Shown here in pieces: positions 20,371 to 31,730 of a stretch of 64,000 nucleotides of DNA (positions are counted from its first letter, which is position 1; every line of letters begins with the position of its first letter). The stretch comes from Lucinisca nassula. Its lineage: Eukaryota > Mollusca > Bivalvia > Lucinida > Lucinidae. The stretch covers positions 63,985,396 through 64,049,395 of the forward strand of contig OY757026.1 of NCBI GenBank assembly GCA_963580285.1, written 5' to 3'. The notes beneath the pieces were generated by a model. The model did not search any database. It had not been told where the DNA came from and saw only the letters and a program-made list of their open reading frames with translations. The translations under genes were made by a program, and so were the position numbers.

Positions 20371-20883
20371 GTCTCTGGTTGGGCCCATCGAAGTCTAACT
20401 GTTGGTCTTCTTTTGCTCCAGCATTTCAGTGGTTTCTTGCTGTCGAGTCCCCATTGTTGTTTCATCTCTGTGGTTGTTTGATTTTTGTGTTCATGGAGAT
20501 GGTGCACTGATGAGTTAGGAGGCCTTCATGTGGACTGAACTAATTATTTGTCTAAATCGCGACCGAAGTAAGGGCGAGGATTTTGGCCACATAAAATCGA
20601 TTTAGGCCCCCAGTTGAAGTCGTTCCACTGACCGTTCCAAGGCGGTTCTTCTGCCGCGGTTTATTTTTGTGGCTTGTCTTTGAGTGTGTCTATCACTTAT
20701 ATTATTTTGTTTTGGATAGCCAATTGGCCATTAAGTGGGAAAGTAACTGCTCTTTTGTCTTTCCGCTATTGATGTTGCCTTTAGGGTCTAGTTGTTTCAT
20801 AGTTGTGCTTCTTTTCCTTTGGCGTCTCTGATGGAAGCTATGGGTTAATTGTATCGATTCCTGATCATTGCCTTCTCTTCTAC
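20371..20883 (+). mobile_element. Solo terminal unit H, full length
   Basis: A 513-bp copy starting exactly at GTCTCTGGTTGGGC and ending CTTCTAC, with no RT sequence. It sits immediately outside the hairpin head of the tandem-repeat element. It is diverged from units A-E (for example GCGGTTTATTTTTG), so it belongs to an older subfamily. Confidence 0.75.
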
Positions 20884-20915
20884 TTATCAATAAATACCAA
20901 ATGAAGTTTATAAAA

Positions 20916-20998
20916 AGTAGAAGTAAAACAAAGATCAGGAATCGATACAATTAACTTACTCCACCCATCAAAGACACCAAAGGGAAAGAAACACAAAC
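20916..20998 (-). repeat. Terminal unit fragment, opposite to unit H
   Basis: The TAGAAGTAAAACAAAGATC end of a unit in minus orientation, separated from the end of unit H by about 30 bp. The two ends face each other. Confidence 0.7.
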
Positions 20999-21029
20999 AC
21001 AAAGTTTAGTATGAAACAAAGGAACTGCC

Positions 21030-21030
21030 T

Positions 21031-21099
<69 letters not shown>

Positions 21100-21195
21100 G
21101 AACATATAGACATAGACATGGACATAGAATATTTATTTTCTGTCGAATATGATAGACATGTAACATAAACCCAGTAGGGATTTTACTTCGACAAA
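21030..21195 (-). repeat. (TCTA)n and LINE 3'-end fragment
   Basis: (TCTA)n at 21030-21098 is followed by GACATAGACATGGACATAG and a block ending CCAGTAGGGATTTTACTTCG. The same block occurs at 28690-28790 as the 3' end of the minus-strand LINE there. This is probably a very short 5'-truncated copy of that LINE. Confidence 0.6.
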
Positions 21196-21226
21196 CAGTT
21201 GAAAAGCAGCCCTCTTCCGAGTATCT

Positions 21227-21291
21227 TGGTGTCTCTGATGGGAGCTGTGGGTTAATTGTATCGATTCCTGATCATTGCCTTCACTTCTATT
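21227..21291 (+). repeat. Terminal unit fragment I
   Basis: The last 65 bp or so of a terminal unit (GTGTCTCTGATGGGAGCTGT to CACTTCTAT). It is 5'-truncated. Confidence 0.6.
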
Positions 21292-21384
21292 TATTAGGAT
21301 GGTTGCTTACGCATGGTGTGTAAGTAAAAAGTCTAAGAGTGCAGAGTTAAAAGAAAGGTGAGCAAAGATAAAATAGTTTAGGTG

Positions 21385-21745
21385 TTCTTTCTTCCATTTC
21401 GCCTTAACCCCAGAAGGGGACACAGACGGTGTACATTATATACACTCCGTGCATGTTTGCAGGATGAAAACCTACACTGTAATCATGTAATTACGGTAGG
21501 GGTCTTAAACCTGCACAGGGGATTACTCTCCCTGCACAGGGGGCTTCCAGTTAACGTCCCGATCCGAAGGATGGTGCACCTAATGGCATTCATTTCTGCA
21601 AAAGATGCCAATGGAGCGTGCTCGGACACCGAAATTTTATCGCCGCTGCAGGAGATCGAACAGGGGGCCTCTAGCATCAGAGGCAAAGTGCACTACCCGC
21701 TGAGATATCACGCTCCACTGAGCTATCACGCTCCACTGAACTGAG
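21385..21745 (-). mobile_element. SINE family 1, minus copy
   Basis: Reverse-orientation copy of the SINE at 15041. The tRNA-like head is at the right (GTGATATCTCAGCGG on the minus strand). The last head bases are repeated once (21700-21740, GCTATCACGCTCCACTGA). It lacks the GATA tail. It is diverged from the 15-kb copy. Confidence 0.7.
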
Positions 21746-21787
21746 TTAGTAAGAGGAGCTTAAAAGCCGGATAAAAACGGTATTACC

Positions 21788-23245
21788 TTAAGGGAGCCTA
21801 TAACTGATCAAACTGACTCTTGATTTGAAAGAGTCAAAATCGAAAACCAGGATGAGATTAGCTGGTAGCCTGTTCCAAAGAACAACCATCATAGGGGAGA
21901 ATGGGTAATAATAGTACGAGACAGATGTGTGTATCTGTCTGTAAGCCAGAGGGTGGTGACTCGTGTTTGTCGTTAGGCGTTCGAACTTTGAGGGAACTGG
22001 TATAGCGACCAAACCGTAAACGATTTTATAAAACATTGTAAGGCGGGCATCGTGGAGGCTGAGCTCAAGTGACCGCCATCCAAGCTCACCAACACTGCTG
22101 TAGGGGGAGAAGTCATTTGTGATCCAACGGGCTGCCCTGCGCTGCAACATTCCAATATTGTTTATCTTTTCTTTTGTATAGGGGTCCAAAACGGCCGAGG
22201 CATATTCTACCTGCGGCTAAGCAAAGTGTTGAATGCCGGCGTTTTTTATTTCCTGACTTTTAGTTTTAACATTCCTTTCGACGAAGCCGATGGTCCTGTT
22301 TGCACTGGCTGTAATATGTGATATATGTGAATTCCAGCTAAGGTCTTTGCTGATGATTACCCCGAGGTGGCTGAGATTACTCCGGGGTACTTGGCTGAGT
22401 CCACACCCTCCAATTCCTGACCATGCGTGAAGTATTGGGACTTAATTGTTGTTGTTGTTTAGATCTAGAACTACGGCGTACCTGACACTTGCATGGATTA
22501 AACTCCAGGTCGCTGGTTCGTTCCCAATGCTGAAGTTTTTCCAGGTCAGACAGAAGCACTTGTGAGTCTGCTGTCTGCTGGGCTGGTCACAGTCAAGTAA
22601 ACTGCGGTATCATCAGCAAAGAGCCTAATTTATGACTGGATATTGTCCGGTGGGTCATTTATGTATAATAGAAAGAGGAGCGGGCCCAGGACAGACCCAT
22701 GGTGTACCCCAGAGGTGACCGATACCTCATTGATGACTCACCATCTAGTACTGCAGTTTGAGAACGTCCATTTAAGAAAGATTCATTCCATTTTAAGGTA
22801 TTTCCGGTTATGTCAAAATTTGAAAGGTTTATACAATAATTTTAGATGATTCGCTTCATCAAAAGCTTTGCTGAAATATAAAAGTACTAAATCGGTTTGT
22901 TTGCCCAAGGTCAGCTGCCTTGAAAGATCTTCCACAAGCTGAATAAGTTGAGTTTCGCAGGAGCGTTTTTCACGAAACCCATGTTTCAACCCATAAAGAA
23001 CATTCTGCTGAGCCAAATGCTGATAATTGCCTTCACTTCTATTTTGTAGATGCGTGATGCAAATATATGCTTCATCGCTTTGCCTTTAATTGACAGGATC
23101 AGTTTTATCACCCTTTTTAAAAAGGGGACAGACTTAAGCCTTTGTCAAACCTGCAGGAAGTTGACCGGTTTCTAAAGATTTTTCAAACAGCAGGCAGATA
23201 ACAGGAACGATTTCTAGCCTCAGTTCTTTTAAAACAAGCGGTTTG
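21788..23245 (-). pseudogene. LINE RT remnant, frameshifted
   Basis: On the minus strand, pieces of a non-LTR RT follow one another in changing frames: GLKHGFREKRSCETQLI and a degraded LYFSKAFDE (23016-22813), LSDLEKLQHWE (about 22560), then the C-terminal MLQRRAARWI ... VVLWNRLPANLI (22189-21788). This order fits the RT and thumb of a CR1/Jockey-type LINE. Several stops and shifts make it an old pseudogene. Confidence 0.7.
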
Positions 23246-23343
23246 TCAGAGTGTCTAGTCATGTATCTGATTTCAATACTCGTAATAAATTGTTAACTGC
23301 TAAACTTTTTAATTAGGATTATCGGTATCATAAACTACACAAA
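23246..23343 (+). pseudogene. Short Penelope-like RT fragment
   Basis: The plus strand encodes RVCSHVSDFNTRNKLLTAKL and further residues with one stop, matching the RT C-terminal region. It lies between the LINE remnant and the next Penelope-like copy and is more diverged than other copies. Confidence 0.65.
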
Positions 23344-23880
23344 ATAGAAGTGGAGACAATGATCAGGAATCGATACAATCAACCCACAGCTGCCATCAGA
23401 GATACCAAAGGGAAAGAAACACAAACATGAAACAACAGACCCTAATGGTAACATCAATAGCGGAAAGCAAAAAGGACATTTACTTTCTCACAAAATGGTC
23501 AATAGGCTATCCAAAATAAAATAATATAAGCGACATAAACATCCAATGACAAACCATAACAAAAGTAAACTGCGACAGAAGAACCGCCTTGGAACGGTCA
23601 GCGGAAACGAATTCCACTGGGTGGGGGTGTGGGGGGCTTATATCGACTTTACGTGGCCACAATCCTCGCCCTTACTTCCGTCGCGATTTAGACAAATAAT
23701 TTGTTCAGTCCGCATGATGGCCTCCTAACTCATCAGTGCAACATCTCCTTGAACACAAATAATCAAAGAACCACAGAGGTGAGACAGACAGACAGACTCC
23801 GATGGGCTCGACCAGAGACAGAGCATCAGGCACCAACCAACATTACCTTGAATTAGATCTCTCTAATTCTCAATAAGCCT
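23344..23880 (-). repeat. Terminal unit J and 3' UTR
   Basis: 3' end of the minus-strand RT copy that follows. It starts at TAGAAGTGGAGAC and contains the usual blocks in reverse, then the ATTAGAGAGATCTAATT palindrome near the RT stop, as in unit E. The segment that other copies have between AGACAACGG and CTCCGATG is shortened. Confidence 0.7.
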
Positions 23881-25250
23881 TTACGTTGGAGCCGTCATAG
23901 AATCTGAGGCCTGACCCACCGGCGTGCAATTAAAGAGGGAAGCAAAGTTGCCAACCGTGATTGGGTTAACTACCATGCATGCAGTCTGTCGTATAACATC
24001 CATGTTGTACCCAATCTTTTTATATCGAAGAATGATTTTACGAAATTGGGTGCTGAAGTCATTGCGGTTATATATTTTTTTGAATTTATATACTAAGTCA
24101 CCATAAAATTCGGGTTCCGATAGACCTTGTTGCAGAAGAGATTTAAGTCCAATATTGAATTTTGAAATTAAATCAGAATGGCGTCTATAAAATTTTGAAA
24201 AGGCTTTGCGTAGTTTATGATACCGATAACCCTGATTAAGGAGTTTAGCCGTTAATAATTTATTACGAGTGTTGAAGTCAGTTACATGACTGCACACTCC
24301 AGCAAATCGAATTAATTGCGAAATATAAACGCCATAGGATGGCGCATGAGGAACATCACCATCCAAAAAAGGAAAACTTACAATCTCAAAATCAAAGTCA
24401 TCGCGTTTATCATAAATTTTGCACGAAACAAATCCATCTACAATAGATAGATGGATTTGTTTCGCTTTCCATTGATAACCAATCTGAAATTATTGAAGCT
24501 TTCAGCTCCACTTCTAGATATTTAGATGATTTATTAAATATTGATAATACCTATTTCGATGGTTTGATCAGTCAGATTTACCCCCCCCCCCCCCTCCCAG
24601 AACTTCAGTTAAATAAAGCAAATTCTTCTGATACCGAGGCCCCGTTTTTGGATTTACATCTACAATAGATAGATGTAAATCCAAAAACGGGGCCTCGGTA
24701 TCAGAAGAATTTGCTTTATTTAACTGAAGTTCTGGGAGGGGGGGGGGGGGGGGTAAATCTGACTGATCAAACCATCGAAATAGGTATTATCAATATTTAA
24801 TAAATCATCTAAATATCTAGAAGTGGAGCTGAAAGCTTCAATAATTTCAGATTGGTTATCAATGGAAAGCGACAAAATAAAGTCTCTTTCATAACAATAC
24901 AAGAACAGATCAGCCACAAGAGGTGCGCAATTAGAACCCATCGGAATACCCACAATTTGTCTAAATAACTTAGTACCGAATCTAATATAAATATTGTCAA
25001 GTAGAAAGGTGAGGGCATCACACACTTTCTGACATGACCAAAGTGTATAATTCTTATGCTCTTTAGAAGTGAAAAATGCATTTCTGACATTACATGCAAG
25101 ATAGAGAGAAGCTTCTCTGTGAAAAGCCCATTCAATTAAATCATTATGCTTTTCTTTTATAAGATTATGAGGAAGTGTAGTGTAAAGAGTGGAAAAATCG
25201 TAAGTAGACAGACTTGAAGCACGAACATGTCTGGATTTCAATTTATTTGA
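23881..25250 (-). pseudogene. Penelope-like RT copy with internal fold-back
   Basis: Minus-strand RT in three parts. The C-terminus is at 24366-23881, one open frame from DVPHAPSYGVYISQLIRF to the stop. An inverted piece at 24453-24664 reads on the plus strand. Motifs A to YLDD are at 25250-24720 (STYDFSTLYTTLP, GIPMGSNCAPLVADL, RYLDDLLNI). It is truncated at KLKSRH near 25250, where it meets unrelated DNA. From 25251 to 25465 nothing is recognised. Confidence 0.75.
24453..24872. repeat. Inverted repeat (fold-back) within RT
   Basis: 24465-24664 is the reverse complement of 24665-24870, including a C-run (24582-24595) facing a G-run (24737-24752). The arms are about 200 bp and adjoin with no spacer. 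A 40-bp palindrome around CAAATCCATCTA ... TAGATGGATTTG marks the other edge. Confidence 0.85.
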
Positions 25251-25512
25251 ATGCTTAAAGTGGCGCGCTTGCATGCTGTTTGATCATTATCTTTGAGAAT
25301 TGTACGAACCTTCAAAATCTTTTAGCCTTGCACGAACCTTCTGCAGCCATAGTCAAATACAAAGAGATAAAAGCAATAACATTGCCGCAATTAATGGGTG
25401 CGCATGTTGATCCGAGTTTACATGTCGTAGTTCTGTGCCTGTATGCATTCTAATCACAGTCTTTAAGGGCTAGGGCGAGGATTGCAGCTGCGTAAAAATC
25501 GATTTAAGCCCC

Positions 25513-25766
25513 CATCACGAAAACACACTTATATAATTTTGACCCCCTTGAACCTACAGGGGTTAACATTATTTTTCTTACTTCTGCTCTCAAATATAGA
25601 TTGTGGGTACTCGATAGAACCGCCTCATCGATGCGGTTCTAACGATTACCCACAATCTATATTTTGAGCAGAAATAAGAAAAATATCACAATTTTTCATC
25701 TAAATTTTTTTTATTTTTCGGATGATTAAGGTTACAATGTATTTGCATAGGCGTGTTTTCGTAATG
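25513..25766. mobile_element. Palindromic MITE with GGTACTCG hairpin
   Basis: About 250 bp with terminal inverted repeats around CACGAAAACAC, and a central hairpin GTGGGTACTCG ... GAACCGCCTCA / TGAGGCGGTTCTAACG. It splits terminal unit K, which defines its ends. Related copies are listed separately. Confidence 0.7.
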
Positions 25767-25886
25767 CCCAGTGGAATTCGTTTCACTGACGATTCCAATG
25801 CGGTTCTTCTGTTGTGGTTTATTTTTGTTATTGTTTGCCTTTGAGTGTGTGTATCGCTTATATTATTTTGTTTTGGATAGCCAATT

Positions 25887-26194
25887 TGTTTGTTTGTATT
25901 GGGGTTTAATGGCCCAGTCAACACTATTTAGGTCATTTTTGAGCCGGTCAATTTACCTATCCACACTTTACCTGGGCATGCTTATATGTAAGCGGTTAAC
26001 CAGTACAGTGTGCATTCTTTCGCCAGAAACTGACAACTGTCCTTCTTGAATCAGCGGAAGGGAGAGAATGACCGTAGAAAAGATTTCATGATCAATCTCC
26101 ACGAAAGAACGTTGCCGACCCTGTCAGGTATCGAACTCGCGTCCTCCTGATCACCAGTCAGACGCGCATCCGACTGAGCTACCGAGGCTGACAA
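25887..26194 (-). mobile_element. tRNA-derived SINE, family 2
   Basis: Minus-orientation SINE with a head containing TAGCTCAGTCGGATGCGCG and GCGAGTTCGATACC, and a tail AACAAACAAA. The target duplication ATAGCCAATT is at 25877-25886 and 26195-26204. Plus copies are at 42640 and 48922. Confidence 0.85.
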
Positions 26195-26282
26195 ATAGCC
26201 AATTGGCCATTTTGTGGGACAGTAACTGTCCTTTTGGCTTTCCGCTATTGATGTTTCCATTAGGGTCTAGTTATTTCATGTT

Positions 26283-27320
26283 TATTTATTTATTTATTTA
26301 TTGCATAATGTAACGCTTTTTAAGTAGTAAATTAAATCATCACACGTCAATCTAGCGTTATCAATCACACGTTAGTCAATTGTGGCGGAGTAATCTAATC
26401 CCTTTCTTTTTGTCAATTGGTGATTAGCTGAGTGAAAACGCGCAATAAATGTGAGCGTCTTTAATTATGGAGGTGAGTTAAGCCTTTTAATTATGGAGGT
26501 GAGTTAAGCCTTTTAACCTCGTCGGCGAAAAAAATCCAAATATGATATCATTGTTATGTTTTTGTTTCAAGGAACCATCCCAACATTTATCTTAGAAATT
26601 GCTCATAATAATTGTCAAAATAGAAGTGAAAGTAACTTTTTAGTATGTCTGATTTGTGCATTTCATGAATAGAACTTATAAATGGTATAAATGATAATAT
26701 GGTCCCAAATATATATAATAATTAATGTTTTAATAGGTATCTGCTGAAAACATGCTAACATCTGACCGAAACGGTCCACGGAAAGTCCAAAAGAAGGTCG
26801 AATTGACTTGGCGGTTCCTTATCGGTGAACTGTCTTGTTTGGCATTATTAGTAATGGATTTTACCCAAATTCTCGGAAGAATCCCACCTATGTGACCTAC
26901 TAAAGGAGAAACCAATAAAATGAAGCGATACAAAACTGAAGTTGACACGTGACCTCAGGTGTGTTGATGCTCGCGGCGTACTTTGATGATTGAAATTCCA
27001 GGTATCGAAAAAAATATTGAAAGTTTCCAACGTCACAAATTCTGAAACGAGAAACGATTTTGCCGAACGAATGTGACTCGAGTGGTGGTAAATGTTATTG
27101 CATTGACTTTGTGGCAAATAAGAGGTTACCCTCAGAAATTTAGAAAATGGCTGACCTCGAAATAAAACAGGAAATGATCTTGTAAACAAACTTTTTGGGA
27201 AGCTATTTTGAACTTTTTCTGGTTTCGTGATTCTTGTATAGGAATGATACAGCCCAGTGCAGACCCTACCATGCTGAACAATCACTGACCTTTTTTTTTT
27301 GTTTTGTAAGTAATTACCTG
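26283..27320. other. AT-rich DNA without recognised gene
   Basis: It contains a short (TTTA)n near 26280-26300, a small tandem duplication GGAGGTGAGTTAAGCCTTTTAA at 26469-26517 and no RT or host-like coding sequence. The long minus-strand ORF (26848-27411) has no recognisable domain. Confidence 0.4.
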
Positions 27321-27324
27321 AAGT

Positions 27325-28650
27325 AATTGTGAGCAATCTGGATGGGGCCATAAATCGTGGCCACAAACAGACTGACTTGATCATCATGGACTTTGCTAAG
27401 GCCTTTGACAAGGTACCTCACAGAAGGCTATTACATAAACTGGAGTACTATGGGATAAGAGGATCCACGCATAGGTGGATTAGCTCATGGCTCTCTGGGC
27501 GCTCACAACAAGTTGTACTTGATGGCCAAGCGTCTGATCCAGTCCCTGTTTTATCTGGAGTCCCCCAAGGTTCGGTCCTTGGACCGGTCCTTTTCTTGGT
27601 TTTCATTAATGATCTCCCCCACAATATCAGGTCATCGGTCCGTTTGTTTGCTGATGATTGTGTCCTGTATAGGAACATATATTCTCCTTCTGACTCTTAT
27701 TTTACAAGATGACCTGGATCAACTTGCACAGTGGGAGGCCGATTGGCAAATGAAGTTCAATGTGGCCAAATGTCACTCAATGAGAGTGTCACGACACCCT
27801 CCGGACAAGCAAATTAAGTTTGACTATACTCTTCACCAGCAAGTTTTGGAGCATGTTCAATCCGCCAAATATCTTGGTATCACCATCACTGACGATCTTG
27901 ATTGGGGTCAACACATCTCAGAGATTACATCTAAAGCAACTAGGACTTTGGGATTCCTTAGACGGAACTTGGCTTTTGCACCTAGGCAGACAAAGGATGT
28001 TGCATATAAAACATTGGTTCGCCCTCAACTCGAATATGCATCACCCATTTGGCACCCCTATGTTAAAACTCAGACTCAGCAGGTGGAGAAGGTGCAGAGG
28101 ACAGCTGCTCGATGGGCCTGTAGGCGATGGCGAAATAGAAGTAGCGTCGGTGACATGCTTAATGAGCTAGAGTGGCCGTCCCTGGAGGCCCGTCGTGAGC
28201 GGTCCTCTTTAACCTTCTTCTACAAGATACACTCTGATTCAGTGTCTATTGATAAAGATAGGTACTTGACCCCTGTAACACTGTCGACCCAAACAAGGGC
28301 ATCAAAATTAAACGACTCACAATATCGTAGATACCAGTCCTATAGTGATGCCCTGAAGAACTCGTTTTTTCCTAGAACTATTCCCCAATGGAATAGTCTT
28401 CCCTCCTCTGCGGTGAATGCCAAGTCCGCAGAAGAGTTCAAAGCCCGCACAGTGTAAGATTGGGTCTCAGAGGTATGCGTTTTAGGATACCTCTGTTATG
28501 CAGATTGTAAATAGTTTTAAGGACGCATCCAGTGCCTCTCTTTTTTTTTTTTTTTTTCAGCTAAATTCTAAATTAAGCCACCCAATCAACTGAGGTAATG
28601 GCCAGATATGACCGACTCAGTATAAGAAGATAGATAGATAGATAGAAGTA
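27325..28650 (+). pseudogene. LINE RT, 5'-truncated, one frameshift, GATA tail
   Basis: CR1/Jockey-type non-LTR RT. Frame 1 (27329-27712) has DFAKAFDKVPH (motif A), SGVPQGSVLGP (motif B) and LFADD (catalytic). After a one-base shift near 27700, frame 2 runs to 28457 with LGITITDDLDWG, ATRTLGFLRRNL, RPQLEYASPIW, VQRTAARW and IPQWNSLP. The 3' UTR has a T-run and ends GGTAATGGCCAGATATGACC ... GTATAAGAAG (GATA)n. That end is shared with SINE family 1. The N-terminal RT, endonuclease and ORF1 are absent. Confidence 0.85.
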
Positions 28651-28689
28651 AAAATGTGAGAATTCTCGTCATTTCCCCACCCATAACAT

Positions 28690-30690
28690 AACCCAAGACA
28701 TAGACATAGACATAGAAATTTTATTTAACGTCGAATAGTGTTAACAATATAACATAAGCCCAGTAGGGCTTTTACTTCGACAAACATATTGTAAGACAAC
28801 AAATAGGATTAAATATATCACAGCATGCAACATAACAGTATAAAAAACACTTAGCACATATATTACGAGTCCAATATCACAGACAGCGGAATTGCATAAG
28901 AAGTATGGACATTTTGTTAAGACATTTACATTAAGATGTACGACAAAACTTACAGGTACATATACATATATACAGATAATCACATAAAGACATTGATAAA
29001 GGAAGTTTGATACAGCACTAAAAGTAGGGCAAACCAGAAAAGAAAAGTTTGGATTAAAAATATATGTATAATGTAATATAATGTATATAAATAATTAAAT
29101 AATTTATTCCAGGACTAAAAACTATGAATGCTACTTGCCAGCGATAATGTTAAAGGATCAGAGGGCGTCTAAGTTCAGCTCATTTGCTACACAAAGACAT
29201 AGCCCTCAGATCCCTGACAATAAGTGCACAAATAACATTAAAAGAAGAGGCACAAAGTATGGTTTGACACCCTTGCAGCGAAAAGAAACCCACTGAAGAT
29301 ACAACCTTTGCGCGAAAAAGGGGTTGGTTAGCCTTGGCCACCTCGCCCTTCGAAAACGAAACAGTAACTAACAAAGGAAGTATTAAACGGGGATAAACAA
29401 AAACTGCAAATACATGCAAAAGAGGCATTCACGTACAGGCCAAACCAGAGCAAGGGCAAGTCTCTGAAATGAGAAGGAGATTTAGCCTTTCACTGTGTAG
29501 TAGAGAGACTATAACGATCTGGGAGACCCATACCTAAATGACCCTTGCCATACCTTGGTTTTGAGTAAGTCTGCATCCCTCATATCTAAAAAACATACCT
29601 GAAATAAAATACAAATTAAGTTTCATAAAAATTAAAATATTTGGGTAACATAAAAAGAAGTTAGGACTGAACTAGACCGAACATGAAGTGCATCTGCAGT
29701 TGACACCGTCTCAGGTACGGATCAGCCTCTTAAACTGTGGGAACGATTCAGCTGTTCGTATATTGTTGGGTAGGCTGTTCCATATCCGGGCGGCCTCATA
29801 ACGAAACGACTTCAGTCCATATCTAGTTGAGCTAACTTGGGGCAGGTTTGCTTTGTGCTCGCCCCTGAGATCATAATGGGAGACCTTGATACTTATCAGG
29901 TCTCTTATATACTGAGGTGATAGGTCATTTACTATCCTGTACACCTCAGTTGCCCAGCCCCCGCCCATAGGGGCTTGAAGAAATATATGGGCTGCACGAT
30001 GCTTCCACGCAGAGCTGAATCCGGCCCGCACACTAGTACTGGTAAACCGCTTAGAAGATCTAAGCCTGTCCAGGAACCGTGGTGCGAGACGGACCGTCCA
30101 TGCTAATAAACCCTATTGGTTTCATTGGGCGACAGGGCTTGAGATGTCATTTCATCTCAATGTCGGGTAAAAGTCCCACAAAATTGGAAGCAATGTCTCC
30201 AAAATGACCTTTACAGTGTTGACGGGGACGTTAAACCTCAAATCAAACAAAACCTCAGTTGCCATTTGTTTCATTCTCTGGATATGCAGGGGTACAGTTT
30301 TGGACAGGGCTAATAAGGTTTCTGTAGATGACTGAAAGTCATTATGGATAAACCTTAGTGCCCTTTCTTGAATTTTTTCCATCTTATTTGAACTAGCTAC
30401 ACTGCAAAAGTGCCAAACTATAGGGCAGTAATTAAAATTGGAGGCAATAAAAGAGTTATAGATTGTTAATTTACCCTGTTTGGTTAAAAATCTACCAATA
30501 CGTTTCAGCACAGCAAGTTGCTTGGAGGCTTTTTTGCAAATGTCAGAGACATGGGAGTCAAAGTTTAAAAGAAAATGATAAATCTATGTTTACTCCCAGA
30601 AGCGTTACATTTTCCTCACATTCGATATTAACAGAGCCAATTTGGAAAGACTTAAAGACAAGAATCTTTATTTTGAGTCAGTTTTTAACA
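28690..30690 (-). pseudogene. LINE C-terminal RT and 3' UTR, split by a SINE
   Basis: Minus strand: LTIYNSFIASNFNYCPIVWH and MEKIQERALRFIHND (30511-30264), then after a SINE insertion VYRIVNDLSPQYIRDL and AARIWNSLPNNIR to a stop at 29711. This is the thumb and C-terminal region of a Jockey/CR1-type RT. About 1 kb of 3' UTR follows, ending in a CTATGTCTATGTCTATGTC tail at 28690-28715. Upstream RT motifs are degraded or missing. Confidence 0.75.
29955..30251 (+). mobile_element. SINE family 4 (AAAC tail)
   Basis: A 297-bp SINE-like element beginning near GCCCCCGCCCATAGGGG. Blocks are GCTTCCACGCAGAGCTGAAT and GGTTTCATTGGGCGACAGG, and it ends CGTTAAACCTCAAATCAAAC. The target duplication ACCTCAGTTGCC is at 29943-29954 and 30252-30263, inside the LINE RT. 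No clear tRNA head is visible. Confidence 0.85.
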
Positions 30691-30738
30691 TAACGAGAGA
30701 ACATTAGCTAGGAGCTAGTTAACAAACAACGTAACTAT

Positions 30739-31725
30739 CAGTGTTCAATCTAGGCTGCGCCCTGGGCCCGTTTTTTACATAAGGGGCGCACTAGAGATCA
30801 TTCAATGGGCCCGATGGGCGCAACTGTAGAATTTAGAGACTGTTTCTTCTGGAGTTCATTTTTGCGATTTTCTAGCGGTTTTTCGGCTGCCTGTTGCGTA
30901 TTGATGAGTTGATCAAAAACCGCATGTTGCCTGATCAAAATAACTTAGAAAAACATTTTGTTTCAACTGTTTAACTAGTAACAATTCTTGTTTTTATAAA
31001 CCCAAATCGACTTTTGTTTACCGGGGATGCGGCCATGTTCGATATACTTGTGTGCGCCGGGCGGCTTACGCCAAATTTGTGTGCGGCTTACGCTAAATAA
31101 CGGACCGAAATACCGCAATATACCGAGACGGGCGCTATTTATTGTAGAGTTCTTCTCTTCCAGAAATATTTTTTAGGCATTCATTCCAGATAAAACATGC
31201 ATTTAGCACTTGAGCAAGACACTTTATCCAAATTGTTTTGTACTTGTTAAATGAGGTAATGAGCAAATGTGACCAACCCAGTATTAGAAGATGGATAGTT
31301 TGTTTGTTTGATTTGAGGTTTAACGTCCCCGTCAACACTGTAAAGGTCATTTTGGAGACGTTGCTTCCAATTTTGTGGGACTTTTACCCGACATTGGGAT
31401 GAAATGACATCTCAAGCCCTGTTGCCCAATGAAACCAATAGGGTTTATTAGCATGGACGGTCCGCCTCGCACCGCAGTTCCTGGACAGGCTTAGATCCAC
31501 TTAAAGCTGCTTACCAGTACTTAGAAGATAGAAGATGGATAGATAAACTAAATAGATTTTGTCTGTGCTGTTAAACTTGTTTTGTTTCCATTTTTATTAT
31601 GCAGCTAAAACCTTAAGATAAATCTGGTAACTATTTAAGGGCCCCCTAAATTTCCAAATGGCCCCCTTTTCCAAGGCCTGTGGGCCCAGAGGGCCCCCAA
31701 ACCCCAAATCCTGGATTGAACACTG
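30739..31725. mobile_element. Non-autonomous DNA transposon, terminal inverted repeats
   Basis: A 987-bp element with 16-bp terminal inverted repeats CAGTGTTCAATCTAGG / CCTGGATTGAACACTG (one mismatch), flanked by ACTAT at 30734-30738 and 31726-31730. The CAGTG ends suggest hAT, but the 5-bp flank is shorter than the usual 8. No transposase is encoded. A SINE is nested at 31298-31529. Confidence 0.7.
31298..31529 (-). mobile_element. SINE family 4, minus copy
   Basis: Starts TTTGTTTGTTTGATTTGAGG. The target duplication AGAAGATGGATA is at 31286-31297 and 31530-31541. It inserted into a remnant of a family 5-like SINE (GAGCAAGACACTTTATCC, tail GTATTAGAAGATGGATA). Confidence 0.8.
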
Positions 31726-31730
31726 ACTAT

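Larger units (their letters stand above)
25466..26282 (+). mobile_element. Terminal unit K, interrupted by two other elements
   Basis: Pieces of one unit: 25466-25512 (AGGGCGAGGATTGCAGC to AAGCCCCC), 25767-25886 (CCCAGTGGAATTCG to GGATAGCCAATT) and 26205-26282 (GGCCATTTTGTGGGACAG onward). The first gap is a palindromic MITE (25513-25766), the second a SINE (25887-26194). Order of events: unit, then MITE and SINE. Confidence 0.75.

Noticed and set aside
26848..27411. Minus-strand ORF of 187 codons
   Set aside because: Its first codons are antisense to the LINE RT at 27329, and the rest has no recognisable domain or splice context.
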